From Vibrio salinus (lineage in GTDB: Bacteria; Pseudomonadota; Gammaproteobacteria; Enterobacterales; Vibrionaceae): 64,000 bases of DNA. Below the pieces are notes generated by a model. That model was given only the letters and a program-made list of their open reading frames with translations, did no database searches and had not been told where the DNA came from. Location: positions 62,001-126,000 of the forward strand of contig NZ_JAJSDZ010000010.1 in NCBI RefSeq assembly GCF_021272385.1. Direction: 5' to 3'. The position numbers were made by a program, and so were the translations under genes. The first letter of the stretch is position 1. The number at the start of each line of letters is the position of its first letter. Below are positions 45,165-54,285 of this stretch, piece after piece.

Positions 45165-45839
45165 ATGAGTACACTTCGCCCCAAATACATTACTTTTGAC
45201 TGTTATGGCACTCTGACCAATTTTCAGATGGCAACAATGACAAGAGAGATCTTTAAAAATCGTATTTCACCAGAACGTATGGATGCGTTTGTTAAAGACT
45301 TTGCAAGTTACCGGCTGGATGAAGTTCTTGGTGCATGGCAACCTTATGATCAGGTAGTGAAAAGTGCATTAGAAAGGACCTGCAAACGCTGGGGCATCAC
45401 GTATCATGATGCAGAAGGTCAAAGTTATTATGATGCTGTTCCGACCTGGGGACCGCATGCAGACGTACCATCAGGCCTGTCCCGTCTGGCAAAAGAATTT
45501 CCGCTTGTTATTTACTCCAATGCCAGTGATAGTCAGATTATGGATAATGTCGAAAAACTGGGTGCACCATTCCATAAAGTATTTACGGCCGAAGAAGCAA
45601 AAGTTTACAAACCTCGCCTTGCCGCCTTTGAATACATGATTGATAACCTTAACTGCAGCCCTGATGATATTCTTCATGTCTCGTCCAGTTTCCGTTATGA
45701 CCTATTTTCAGCCGATGATATTGGCATTAAGAATAAAGCCTTTATTGCCCGCGGCCATGAACAACCTGCTAATAGCATTTACTCATATCATCAGGTCCCC
45801 GACATCAATGCGCTCGCTGACTTGCTGGGTTTGGATTAA
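45165..45839 (+). CDS. HAD-superfamily, haloacid-dehalogenase type II-like protein
   Basis: 224 residues. Phosphatase or dehalogenase fold of L-2-haloacid dehalogenase type. The nucleophile Asp sits in TFDCYGTL (Asp12 with this start), SNAS (about 117) carries the motif II Ser and Lys is in KVYKPRLAAF (about 145-150). The family also includes phosphatases, so dehalogenation is not shown. ATG 45165 has AAGGA 8 bases ahead; the ATG at 45156 lies too close to it. First gene of a run ending at 57 kb. Confidence 0.85.
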   Translation: MSTLRPKYITFDCYGTLTNFQMATMTREIFKNRISPERMDAFVKDFASYRLDEVLGAWQPYDQVVKSALERTCKRWGITYHDAEGQSYYDAVPTWGPHADVPSGLSRLAKEFPLVIYSNASDSQIMDNVEKLGAPFHKVFTAEEAKVYKPRLAAFEYMIDNLNCSPDDILHVSSSFRYDLFSADDIGIKNKAFIARGHEQPANSIYSYHQVPDINALADLLGLD

Positions 45840-45861
45840 ACCAGGAAATTAGGAGTCATAT

Positions 45862-47136
45862 ATGATTAACCAATCATATTGGATCGATACAAAACCCAAA
45901 TTTACCAACGGTTCGGCAGAACTGAAAGACAGTTACTACGATGTTGCTATTATCGGCGGTGGATTAACCGGATTATCTGCCGCTTACACACTGGCCAAAC
46001 AGGGAGCAAGTGTCGCCCTGTTTGAAGCAGACCAGATAATGGAGCACGCTTCCGGACAAAATGGCGGACAATGCAGTACAGGGGTTGCTCAGGATTTTGC
46101 ATCACTGGCCGGCTCAATCGGATTAGACAAAGCCAAACGTTACTACACCGCCTACGCCAACGCAGTCAACAGCCTCCGCACCATTATTCAGGAAGAGAAC
46201 ATTGATTGTGAACTCAGGGAAAGTGGCAAACTCAAACTGGCTGCAAAACCTCAGCATGCGGAAAGAATTTACAAAACTTATGAACTAATAAAAAAAGAAG
46301 TGGATACCGAGGTTGAATTTCTGAATGCCGGAGAATTAAAAACAGAAATTGCCTCTGAACAATTCTATGGCGGAATGGTCCAGAAAAATGCCTTTCAGAT
46401 TCATGTCGGAAAACTTGGCGTTGGTATTGCAGACAGAGCAGTGAAATATGGTGCTCATCTGTATGAACATACTCAGGTAACCGGCATCAAAAATAACGGC
46501 TCTCAATTTTCCATCGAAACTCAGAAAGGGAAAATTACGGCAAAAGATGTGATTGCCGCCAGCGGTATCAGCCAGTATGGACCTCTTGGCTGGTTCAGGC
46601 GCCGCATGGTTCCTGTCGGAAGCTTTATTGTTGTTACCGAAAAAATAAGCCCGGAACTCATTGAAAAACTGATGCCACATAAGCGCTCGTATGTGACAAG
46701 CCGGATTATAGGCAACTATTTCAGGGTCATGGGTGATGACCGTCTTTTATTTGGGGGACGAGCCAGATTTGCCATGTCCGATCCGAAATCCGATGCTGTC
46801 AGCGGCGAAATCCTCACGAAAGCGATGGGAGACATGTTCCCGGACTTAAAAGGGGTTCAGGCATCTCATTGCTGGGGTGGGCTCGTCGATATCACACCGA
46901 ATCGTTTACCCCGTGCCGGTCAGCACAACGGCATGTTCTATGCCATGGGCTACAGCGGACACGGTGTTCAGATGTCGGCCTACATGGGTCAGCAACTGGC
47001 AAAAATGATCGCCGGAAATATCGATGCAAATCCATGGCGTGAAGAATCATGGCACGCCATTCCGGCCTATACGGGAAAACCCTGGTTTTTACCGATGGTT
47101 GGTGCTTACTACAAACTTCAGGACTATTTGCATTAA
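45862..47136 (+). CDS. FAD-dependent amine/amino-acid oxidase (PuuB/DadA family)
   Basis: 424 residues. Oxidises an amine, releasing aldehyde or oxoacid. The FAD Rossmann motif is AIIGGGLTGLSAAY (about 30-43), and the C-terminal GYSGHGVQMSAYMGQ matches the FAD-binding end of the PuuB-like gamma-glutamylputrescine oxidases. Twenty-two bases after the HAD gene; 46 before the binding-protein gene. An FAD-linked oxidase with a nearby aldehyde dehydrogenase fits amine degradation. Confidence 0.88.
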   Translation: MINQSYWIDTKPKFTNGSAELKDSYYDVAIIGGGLTGLSAAYTLAKQGASVALFEADQIMEHASGQNGGQCSTGVAQDFASLAGSIGLDKAKRYYTAYANAVNSLRTIIQEENIDCELRESGKLKLAAKPQHAERIYKTYELIKKEVDTEVEFLNAGELKTEIASEQFYGGMVQKNAFQIHVGKLGVGIADRAVKYGAHLYEHTQVTGIKNNGSQFSIETQKGKITAKDVIAASGISQYGPLGWFRRRMVPVGSFIVVTEKISPELIEKLMPHKRSYVTSRIIGNYFRVMGDDRLLFGGRARFAMSDPKSDAVSGEILTKAMGDMFPDLKGVQASHCWGGLVDITPNRLPRAGQHNGMFYAMGYSGHGVQMSAYMGQQLAKMIAGNIDANPWREESWHAIPAYTGKPWFLPMVGAYYKLQDYLH

Positions 47137-47182
47137 ACACCATTCACTCAAGCCAATCGTAATATAGAAAGGACGCAATATT

Positions 47183-48814
47183 ATGAAAGATAAAAAAATC
47201 ATTACCGGTCAGGAATGCCTGAATGACTATGAACACCTGACCAGTGAAGGCCGTTCCAGACGAAACATACTTAAATCATTAGGGGCAGCAGGTCTGTTAC
47301 TGGCGGCATCCAGCGCGACAACCATGACACCGTTCAATGTATTTGCCAAAAGCGAATCAGGTTCAGAGCCGGTTTTAGGTAAGCCTGGAGGCAAAATTAA
47401 AGTCGCCAGTTTATCTTCATCAACGGCGGATACGTTAGATCCGGCTAAAGGAGCACTATCCACTGACTATACCCGTCATTACATGGTTTATAACGGTCTG
47501 ACAAAGTTCGATGAACATCTGGTACCGCATCTGGAACTGGCAGAAAGCATCGATAATGAAAATGCCACTGTCTGGCACATTAAACTGAGAAAAGGCGTTC
47601 TGTTCCACGATGGAAAAGAACTAACGGCAGAAGATGTCGTATTCTCACTGAACCGGCATAAAAAGCCGGAAACGGCCTCAAAAGTCATGGGACTGGCCAA
47701 ACAATTTAAGTCTGTTTCGGCAGCAGGGAAATACGATGTCACTATTACGCTGGAAGGACCGAACGCCGAACTGCCTTCGATTCTGGCTATATCCCATATG
47801 TTGATCGTTCCGGCTCACATCAGTCTGAACAAAGGCATTGGGACCGGTCCGTTTAAAGTCACAGACTTCAAACCAGGCATGCGCACCCTTGTTAAAAAGA
47901 ATGAAAATTACTGGAAACCGGGATTACCTTATCTGGATGAAATTGAACTCTTTGCCATTCCGGATGAGCCATCGCGGGTTAACGCATTACTGTCCGGTGA
48001 AGTGCATGTCATTAATGAAGTCAATCCACGTTCCACAAGCCGTATTGAAGCCAGCAGCGGACACCGTTACGTCAATGCGCCTTCAGGGAACTATACGGAT
48101 TTAATTATCAGGCAGGATATGATGCCAGGTAAAAGCGCTGATTTCACAGAGGCAATGAAACTTCTGATGGACAGAGAACAAATAAAATCGGCCATCTTCC
48201 AGGATTTCGCCGTCATCGGTAATGATACGCCAATCGCACCCGGTGCCCGGTATTTTAACAGTGAACTGCCACAAACCACATTTGATCCGGACAAAGCGAA
48301 GTATTTAATTAAGAAAGCAGGCTTTGCGGACGCAAAAATACCACTGGTCGCATCCAGTGCGGCAACCAGCTCTGTCGATATTGCTGTTATGATGCAACAA
48401 TCCGCGGCAGAAGTCGGCATCAAAATGGATGTTCAGACTAAATCCGCTGATGGTTATTGGTCAAATCACTGGGCGAAACACCCATTAAGCTTCGGCAATA
48501 TTAACCCACGTCCTAACGCCGATATTATTTTCTCCCAGTTCTTCCTGTCCAGTGCAGCCTGGAATGAATCCCACTGGCAAAACAGCCACTTTGATAAACT
48601 GTTAATTGATGCCCGTAAGGAAACAGATGATGACAAACGTGCACAAATGTACGCAGAAATGCAGACGCTGGTTAACACAAAATGCGGCATCGGTATTCCT
48701 GTCTTCATCAGTAACATCGATGGCGTAGACTCCCGGCTAAAAGGTTATGGAACAAACCCTCTGGGAGGTTTCATGGGCTATATGTTTGCAGAAAAAGTCT
48801 GGTTAGACGCGTAA
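47183..48814 (+). CDS. Dipeptide/opine-type ABC solute-binding protein with Tat signal
   Basis: 543 residues, the cluster C (SBP_bac_5) type that binds peptides, opines or other oligomers. A Tat signal at the N-terminus: the motif SRRNILK (about 25-31) with the paired Arg at 26-27, then a hydrophobic stretch GAAGLLLAASS and a cut near NVFA. The mature protein shows LTAEDVVFSLNRHK and TGPFKVTDF, standard for the family. Tat export is unusual for this family, though some members use it. A hairpin follows the gene, then the permeases. The substrate is unknown. Confidence 0.9.
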   Translation: MKDKKIITGQECLNDYEHLTSEGRSRRNILKSLGAAGLLLAASSATTMTPFNVFAKSESGSEPVLGKPGGKIKVASLSSSTADTLDPAKGALSTDYTRHYMVYNGLTKFDEHLVPHLELAESIDNENATVWHIKLRKGVLFHDGKELTAEDVVFSLNRHKKPETASKVMGLAKQFKSVSAAGKYDVTITLEGPNAELPSILAISHMLIVPAHISLNKGIGTGPFKVTDFKPGMRTLVKKNENYWKPGLPYLDEIELFAIPDEPSRVNALLSGEVHVINEVNPRSTSRIEASSGHRYVNAPSGNYTDLIIRQDMMPGKSADFTEAMKLLMDREQIKSAIFQDFAVIGNDTPIAPGARYFNSELPQTTFDPDKAKYLIKKAGFADAKIPLVASSAATSSVDIAVMMQQSAAEVGIKMDVQTKSADGYWSNHWAKHPLSFGNINPRPNADIIFSQFFLSSAAWNESHWQNSHFDKLLIDARKETDDDKRAQMYAEMQTLVNTKCGIGIPVFISNIDGVDSRLKGYGTNPLGGFMGYMFAEKVWLDA

Positions 48815-48843
48815 TAACAAACTGACTTTGATACCAACATAAA

Positions 48844-48866
48844 AGCAACGGCGTTTCGCCGTTGCT
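48844..48866 (+). other. Intercistronic hairpin after the binding-protein gene
   Basis: AGCAACGGCG, loop TTT, CGCCGTTGCT: a perfect 10-bp stem without a T run. Such stems protect the binding-protein transcript and reduce read-through, giving more binding protein than permease. Confidence 0.75.
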
Positions 48867-48889
48867 ACTTCAATCTTGAGGGCCGCCTG

Positions 48890-49849
48890 ATGAATAACGT
48901 TATTCTGTCTCTGGTTATACGTAGGCTTCTTAGTGCTCTGCTTACGTTATTTCTGGTTTCTATTGTTGTGTTTACGATCACGAATATTTTACCCGGTGAT
49001 GCCGCACAGCAGATTCTCGGACAATTTGCCATGCCTGAGCAGGTTGCCGCATTACGAACTCAACTGGGGTTAGACCAGCCCGCCACAACACGCTATCTGC
49101 ACTGGCTTATTAATCTCTTATGCGGGGATCTGGGACAGTCATTTGCCAATAACATGCCGGTCACAGAATTAATGGAAGGACGGCTACAAAACACCCTGAT
49201 GCTGGCAGCGGCTACTTCTGTAGTTTCAGTACCAATCGCACTGACATTGGGCATAACCGCGGCCATTTACCGTAATGGGAAACTGGACAAACTGCTTAAT
49301 ACCATCACTCTGGCATTAGTGGCCGTCCCCGAATTTCTTGTTGCAACCATCGCTGTGCTGATTTTTGCAGTCAGGCTTCATTGGTTCTCTGCGATTTCCT
49401 ACGGAGGCTCCGGTGATGGCATTCTGGACTTTCTTCGTTCCTATACGCTCCCCGTAATGACGCTTTGCTTTGTTATCACGGCACAGATGGCCAGAATGAC
49501 CCGAGCAGCAATGGCCGACGAGCTCAACACCAGCTATGTTGAAATGGCCTATCTGAAAGGGCTGTCCACTCTCCGGATTGCTATTTTCCATGCGTTACCA
49601 AATGCCATCGGCCCTATCGCCAATGCCGTCGCGCTAAGCTTATCTTATCTGTTTGGCGGTGTGGTGATCGTCGAAGCCATTTTTAATTTCCCCGGCATTG
49701 CCGGGTTGATGGTCGATGCCGTTACCAACCGGGATATTGCTCTTGTGCAGGCATGCACCATGCTTTTCTGCACCGGCTATCTGGCACTCATTCTCATTGC
49801 TGACATCAGTGCCATTATCTTTAACCCAAGACTGAGGAAAAAAGCATGA
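48890..49849 (+). CDS. Dipeptide/opine-type ABC permease 1 (DppB-like)
   Basis: 319 residues, about six spans. First span LLSALLTLFLVSIVVFTIT, then NILPGDAAQQIL as in the DppB family. The coupling loop is near 225 (YVEMAYLKGLSTLRIAIFHA). ATG 48890 has GAGGGCC ahead. Overlaps permease 2 by 4 bases (ATGA). Confidence 0.92.
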   Translation: MNNVILSLVIRRLLSALLTLFLVSIVVFTITNILPGDAAQQILGQFAMPEQVAALRTQLGLDQPATTRYLHWLINLLCGDLGQSFANNMPVTELMEGRLQNTLMLAAATSVVSVPIALTLGITAAIYRNGKLDKLLNTITLALVAVPEFLVATIAVLIFAVRLHWFSAISYGGSGDGILDFLRSYTLPVMTLCFVITAQMARMTRAAMADELNTSYVEMAYLKGLSTLRIAIFHALPNAIGPIANAVALSLSYLFGGVVIVEAIFNFPGIAGLMVDAVTNRDIALVQACTMLFCTGYLALILIADISAIIFNPRLRKKA

Positions 49850-50673
49850 GAAAAGAGGAATCATTGGCCCAGCGCCTGTCTCCGCTGAAAAAACTCAGCT
49901 CAATCATATGTCTGCTGTGTTTTTTCCTCTCTATTTTCGGGCCATCCCTTGCCCCTCATGGGGTTGGTGAAGTGGTATCAAAAACCATCTTCGCTCCGGT
50001 AACCAGCCAGTTTCCACTGGGAACCGACTATCTGGGACGTGACAATTTAAGCCGGATTCTTACAGCAATGCGGTATACCGTCGGGCTGGCTCTGGCCGCT
50101 TCTGTTTTAGCTTCAACGGTCGGAACATTTGTTGCTCTGCTTGGCGTTATGTCACCCCGGTGGCTGGAAGAAGTGATCATTCGTCTTGTCGATGCCCTTA
50201 TCTCCATTCCCAGCAAAATGCTGGCGCTGGTGATTATTGCCGGCTTTGGATCGTCGATCCATCTGTTAATCATCACAGCAGTGATCGGATATGCACCAGG
50301 CGCATTCCGCATTGCCTACAGTCTGGCGATAGGACAAAGCGAACTGGAATACGTTCAGGTCGCTAAAATTCGTGGCGAAAATGCCATATACATTGCGATA
50401 AGAGAAATCCTTCCTAATATCCTTAATCCGGTTTTGGCCGATTTCGGATTACGGTTTGTCTTCATCGTATTGCTGCTAAGCGGATTAAGTTTCCTCGGGC
50501 TGGGTATTCAGCCACCAAATGCCGATCTGGGTTCACTGGTAAGAGAAAATATCGGCGGACTGAGTCAGGGAGCACCGGCTCTTATTGCCCCGGCGATGGC
50601 TATCGGCGTGATGACCGTAGCAGTCAATCTGGTCATTGACCGCATTGCTGAACAAAGAAACAAACAACACTAA
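49846..50673 (+). CDS. Dipeptide/opine-type ABC permease 2 (DppC-like)
   Basis: 275 residues. FPLGTDYLGRDNLSRILT (about 50-67) is the typical DppC N-terminal stretch and EYVQVAKIRGENAIYIAIRE (about 166) the coupling loop. Translationally coupled to permease 1 and 10 bases ahead of the ATPase gene. Confidence 0.92.
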   Translation: MRKEESLAQRLSPLKKLSSIICLLCFFLSIFGPSLAPHGVGEVVSKTIFAPVTSQFPLGTDYLGRDNLSRILTAMRYTVGLALAASVLASTVGTFVALLGVMSPRWLEEVIIRLVDALISIPSKMLALVIIAGFGSSIHLLIITAVIGYAPGAFRIAYSLAIGQSELEYVQVAKIRGENAIYIAIREILPNILNPVLADFGLRFVFIVLLLSGLSFLGLGIQPPNADLGSLVRENIGGLSQGAPALIAPAMAIGVMTVAVNLVIDRIAEQRNKQH

Positions 50674-50683
50674 AGGACGCGCT

Positions 50684-52582
50684 ATGACAGCATTTATTAA
50701 TATAAAAGGACTTTGTATTAGCGCAGAACAGGATCATGGCTCCGTTCCGATCGTCAAAGACGTGAGTTTTAGTCTGGAAAAAGGCAAAGTACTCGCCCTG
50801 ATCGGCGAATCCGGTTCAGGAAAAACCACCATTGCACTTTCTCTGATGGGATATACAAAACCGGGATGTCACTTCACATCCGGTGAAGTATGGTTGGGTG
50901 AAGATAATCTGCTCAATGCCTCCCAGCCCCAGTTAAGAGCGTGGCGTGGGAAACGGATAACCTATATTGCACAAAGTGCTGCAGCTGCCTTTAATCCAAG
51001 CAAACGCTTAATCGATCAGGTGATTGAGTCAGCACTGTTACACGACCTTGATACGCGCAATAAATTGATTAATAAGGCAATAAGACTATTTAAAGAATTA
51101 GCATTGCCTGACCCGGAAGAAATAGGTCAACGCTATCCTCACGAAGTCTCAGGCGGACAGTTGCAACGCATTATGGCTGCAATGGCACTGATCGTCGACC
51201 CTGAGCTGGTGATTCTCGACGAACCGACAACCGCTCTGGATGTCACCACTCAGGTGGAGGTGCTTCAGGTATTTCGTAAAGTCGTACAACAACGCAATGT
51301 AACCGCTATTTATGTTTCCCACGACCTTGCTGTCGTCGCTCAGGTTGCAGACAAAGTAGTGGTACTCAATCAGGGGCAGGAAAAAGAAGTCAATGACATT
51401 GAAACGATCATTTCAGCCCCGGTTCACCCATATACAAAACAGCTCATTGATGCCGCCTCTCCCTCAGCGCCAGATGGTCACCCGCAAGCCAGCGAAACAG
51501 ATGAAGAGAAACAACAGGAACCATTATTAGCTGTCCGGAAATTAGTCGCCGGTTACGGCAGACGAAATTCTCAGGGGATGCCTGAATTTCCGGTTCTTGA
51601 CGATATCAATTTCAACTTATATCCCGGACAGGCTATCGGCATTATCGGCGAATCCGGCTCTGGAAAATCCACGTTAGCAAAAACACTGGTCGGCATGCTT
51701 CCGGCGGCTCTCGGGACAACAAAATATCAGGGATACGAACTATCCCCTAAACTGTCTCAGCGCAGTAAAGCACAATGCCAGAAAATTCAGCTGGTTTTCC
51801 AGAGTGCCGACACCGCATTAAACCCGAAACATACCGTTCGTCAGTTACTTGGACGACCACTGAAAACCTATTTCAAGCTGTCCAAAAAAGAACAAACCCA
51901 GAGAATCGAAGAGTTAATTGAACTGGTTCAGTTACCACCTGACGTCATCGACAGAAAACCCTCTGCTTTATCCGGAGGACAAAAACAGAGAATCAATCTT
52001 GCCAGAGCATTAGCGGCAGAACCCGATATAATTATCTGCGATGAAGTAACCTCGGCTCTGGATACAGTAGTGGGTGCTGCTATTCTGGAATTGTTAAATG
52101 ATCTGAAAGATCGTCTGGGATTTGCCTACTTATTTATCAGCCACGATATGAACAGTGTCAGAACGCTGTGTGATGATGTCATCGTCCTTTACAAAGGCAC
52201 TCAGGTTCAGTCATCACCGGTCAATGAGTTATATCACGGCCCGTTACATCCGTATACGGCCCTGTTAATGGATTCGATTCCACAAATGCGAACTCACTGG
52301 ATCCATGAGTCGCGGATAGCCACTCAGGTTTTAGACTCCATACCTAACCCGAAACAGCTTGAAATTTGTGCCTTTGTTGATCGCTGTCCAAAACGCATGT
52401 CCAGTCAATGCAGCAGTGTGGCTCCAAGCAGGAGAATCATCAATAAACAAAGCCAGATTCTGTGTCATTTACAGGAGCCGGCCTTACCGACATTGCTTAA
52501 ATTATCGCAATCCAGTCAGTCTGACAGCGACAACAACATCCATGTGCTGGAACCATTAAAGAAAAAGGAAAATTATGCATGA
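50684..52582 (+). CDS. Fused double ATPase of the dipeptide/opine-type ABC importer
   Basis: 632 residues with two full ABC ATPase domains, replacing the separate DppD and DppF subunits. The first has Walker A GESGSGKTT, signature VSGGQLQR and Walker B LVILDEPTTALD; the second has [17 protein letters not shown] and IIICDEVTSALD. The C-terminal region carries Cys-rich oligopeptide-type ends (FVDRCPKRMSSQC). I chose ATG 50684 (AAAGGA ahead). Its stop overlaps the 2Fe-2S gene by ATGA. Confidence 0.92.
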   Translation: MTAFINIKGLCISAEQDHGSVPIVKDVSFSLEKGKVLALIGESGSGKTTIALSLMGYTKPGCHFTSGEVWLGEDNLLNASQPQLRAWRGKRITYIAQSAAAAFNPSKRLIDQVIESALLHDLDTRNKLINKAIRLFKELALPDPEEIGQRYPHEVSGGQLQRIMAAMALIVDPELVILDEPTTALDVTTQVEVLQVFRKVVQQRNVTAIYVSHDLAVVAQVADKVVVLNQGQEKEVNDIETIISAPVHPYTKQLIDAASPSAPDGHPQASETDEEKQQEPLLAVRKLVAGYGRRNSQGMPEFPVLDDINFNLYPGQAIGIIGESGSGKSTLAKTLVGMLPAALGTTKYQGYELSPKLSQRSKAQCQKIQLVFQSADTALNPKHTVRQLLGRPLKTYFKLSKKEQTQRIEELIELVQLPPDVIDRKPSALSGGQKQRINLARALAAEPDIIICDEVTSALDTVVGAAILELLNDLKDRLGFAYLFISHDMNSVRTLCDDVIVLYKGTQVQSSPVNELYHGPLHPYTALLMDSIPQMRTHWIHESRIATQVLDSIPNPKQLEICAFVDRCPKRMSSQCSSVAPSRRIINKQSQILCHLQEPALPTLLKLSQSSQSDSDNNIHVLEPLKKKENYA

Positions 52583-52896
52583 ATCCGAGATTTATCCGAA
52601 TTAATGAAACGGACAGAAAAACCGTGACTCTCTCAATTAATGGTCAGCAGGTGCAGGCACTGGATGGCGATACGCTTATGATGGCCATTCTGTGTCATGA
52701 CTCAAAGCTGCGTACTAACGAATTTGGTGACAAAGACCGTTCCGGTTTCTGTCTGATGGGAGCCTGTCAGGATTGCTGGGTATGGACAGAATCCGGAGAA
52801 CGAATCCGTTCCTGTTCAACCTATGTTTCTGAAGGAATGAAAATTGTCACAACCGAACCGGAGGCCGTATGGAAAGTCCACGAATCGTCATTATAG
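52579..52896 (+). CDS. 2Fe-2S subunit of an HcnABC/opine-oxidase-type dehydrogenase
   Basis: 105 residues. A ferredoxin-like plug: GFCLMGACQDCWV gives three of the Cys ligands (about 54-62) and RSCSTYV the fourth. This is the size and pattern of HcnA/SoxA-alpha type subunits that pass electrons within heterotrimeric amino-acid or opine dehydrogenases. ATGA overlap with the ATPase; it overlaps the next gene by 28 bases. Confidence 0.9.
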   Translation: MNPRFIRINETDRKTVTLSINGQQVQALDGDTLMMAILCHDSKLRTNEFGDKDRSGFCLMGACQDCWVWTESGERIRSCSTYVSEGMKIVTTEPEAVWKVHESSL

Positions 52897-54263
52897 GGGC
52901 CGGTCCATCGGGTATTCGTTGCGCAGAAACCCTGATCAAAAATGGCTTTAAGCCCATTGTCATCGACGAACAAAAAAAATCCGGCGGTCAGATATACAAA
53001 CGTCAGCCTTCTCAGTTTCATAGAAGTTATCAGGATCTCTATGGAACGGAACACAAAAAAGCACTCGATGTTCATAAAACATTCGACAACATTGAAGATA
53101 ATATTGAATATTTTCCGGAAACCACGGTATGGGCAATCGAACATAACACACTTTATGCGCATCAGAAGGCAAATCCGGTTGAAATTCATTTTGATTACCT
53201 GATTCTGTGCACCGGTGCCATTGACCGGGTTTTGCCGGTAAAAGGATGGGAAAAACCCGGCGTCTATTCTCTGGGAGGTGCACAAATTGCGTTAAAACAT
53301 CAGGCATGTTCTGTTGGTGGCCATGTAGCATTTGTCGGAACCGGTCCATTACTCTATCTGGTCGCTTATCAATATATGAAAGCTGGCGCTTCTGTTGCCG
53401 GAGTTTATGATACCTCAGGTTTATCATCCCGAATCGGCGCACTAAAAAAACTCCTCGTTAAACCCAAAGCGTTGTGGACAGGACTGAAAATGATGAAAGC
53501 GCTTCGTAAAGCGGGCATCCCTATTCTGAGCAACATACGGCCGGAAAAGATATGCGGGGATGACACCGTATCCGGCATAGAAATACGCGATAAAAAGGGC
53601 GCGCTTATCCATGTTGGTTGCGATGCTGTCGCACTTGGCTTTCATATCAAACCCGAAACACAGCTGGCTGATCTGGCCGGATGCAAATTCAGTTTCCATG
53701 ATAAAAGCGCATTGTGGCTACCCACGGTCGATGACATGGGAAGAACGTCTCAGAAACACATTTTCAGCGCCGGAGACGGCTGCAAAATACTCGGTGCCGA
53801 TGCGGCAGAAGTTGCCGGAAAACTGACGGCACTATCTGTGATCAGCGAAATCAATCCGCTGTCGTCCTCACAGAAAAAACAGTTACATAAACTGCTGGTT
53901 CGTTTCAGACAGTTAAAACGCTTCGGTGACGGACTTCTGGAAGCGTTCCCCTGGCCTGAAGAGTTAATTGATGAACTGGCGGATGATACGATCATCTGCC
54001 GTTGTGAAATGATTTCCAAAGCAGAAGTGGCACTGAGCGTAAAAAGTAAAGAAGCGACCGAAGTAAACCGTTCAAAATCATTCAGCCGGGTTGGAATGGG
54101 ACGCTGTCAGGGACGCTACTGTTCACACATTAATGCGCACATCATTACCGGGCTAAAACACCAGACACTTAAAGAAAGTGGACGGCAGCGCTCTCAGGCA
54201 CCGGTTAAACCCATCCCGATTAATGTGTACGTAGCAGACGCCCCCCAGGATGCACAACTCTGA
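52869..54263 (+). CDS. FAD/NAD-binding subunit with BFD-type Fe-S motif (HcnB/OoxA-like)
   Basis: 464 residues. N-terminal FAD motif VIIGAGPSGIRCAE (about 5-18), a second nucleotide motif VGTGPLLYL (about 156), and a C-terminal BFD-like 2Fe-2S site CRC...CQGRYC (about 378-422). The layout and length equal the B subunit of hydrogen cyanide synthase and of opine and D-amino-acid dehydrogenases. Part of the three-gene enzyme unit. Confidence 0.9.
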   Translation: MESPRIVIIGAGPSGIRCAETLIKNGFKPIVIDEQKKSGGQIYKRQPSQFHRSYQDLYGTEHKKALDVHKTFDNIEDNIEYFPETTVWAIEHNTLYAHQKANPVEIHFDYLILCTGAIDRVLPVKGWEKPGVYSLGGAQIALKHQACSVGGHVAFVGTGPLLYLVAYQYMKAGASVAGVYDTSGLSSRIGALKKLLVKPKALWTGLKMMKALRKAGIPILSNIRPEKICGDDTVSGIEIRDKKGALIHVGCDAVALGFHIKPETQLADLAGCKFSFHDKSALWLPTVDDMGRTSQKHIFSAGDGCKILGADAAEVAGKLTALSVISEINPLSSSQKKQLHKLLVRFRQLKRFGDGLLEAFPWPEELIDELADDTIICRCEMISKAEVALSVKSKEATEVNRSKSFSRVGMGRCQGRYCSHINAHIITGLKHQTLKESGRQRSQAPVKPIPINVYVADAPQDAQL

Positions 54264-54285
54264 CCCACAACGTAAAGGAATACGA

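Noticed and set aside
45165..45839. Confirmed haloacid dehalogenase
   Set aside because: The fold and nucleophile fit, but the family includes phosphatases, and no halogenated substrate is suggested by the neighbours, so only the family is claimed.
52821..53442. Open frames antisense to the HcnB-like gene
   Set aside because: Shadow frames of a conserved gene; no start signals.
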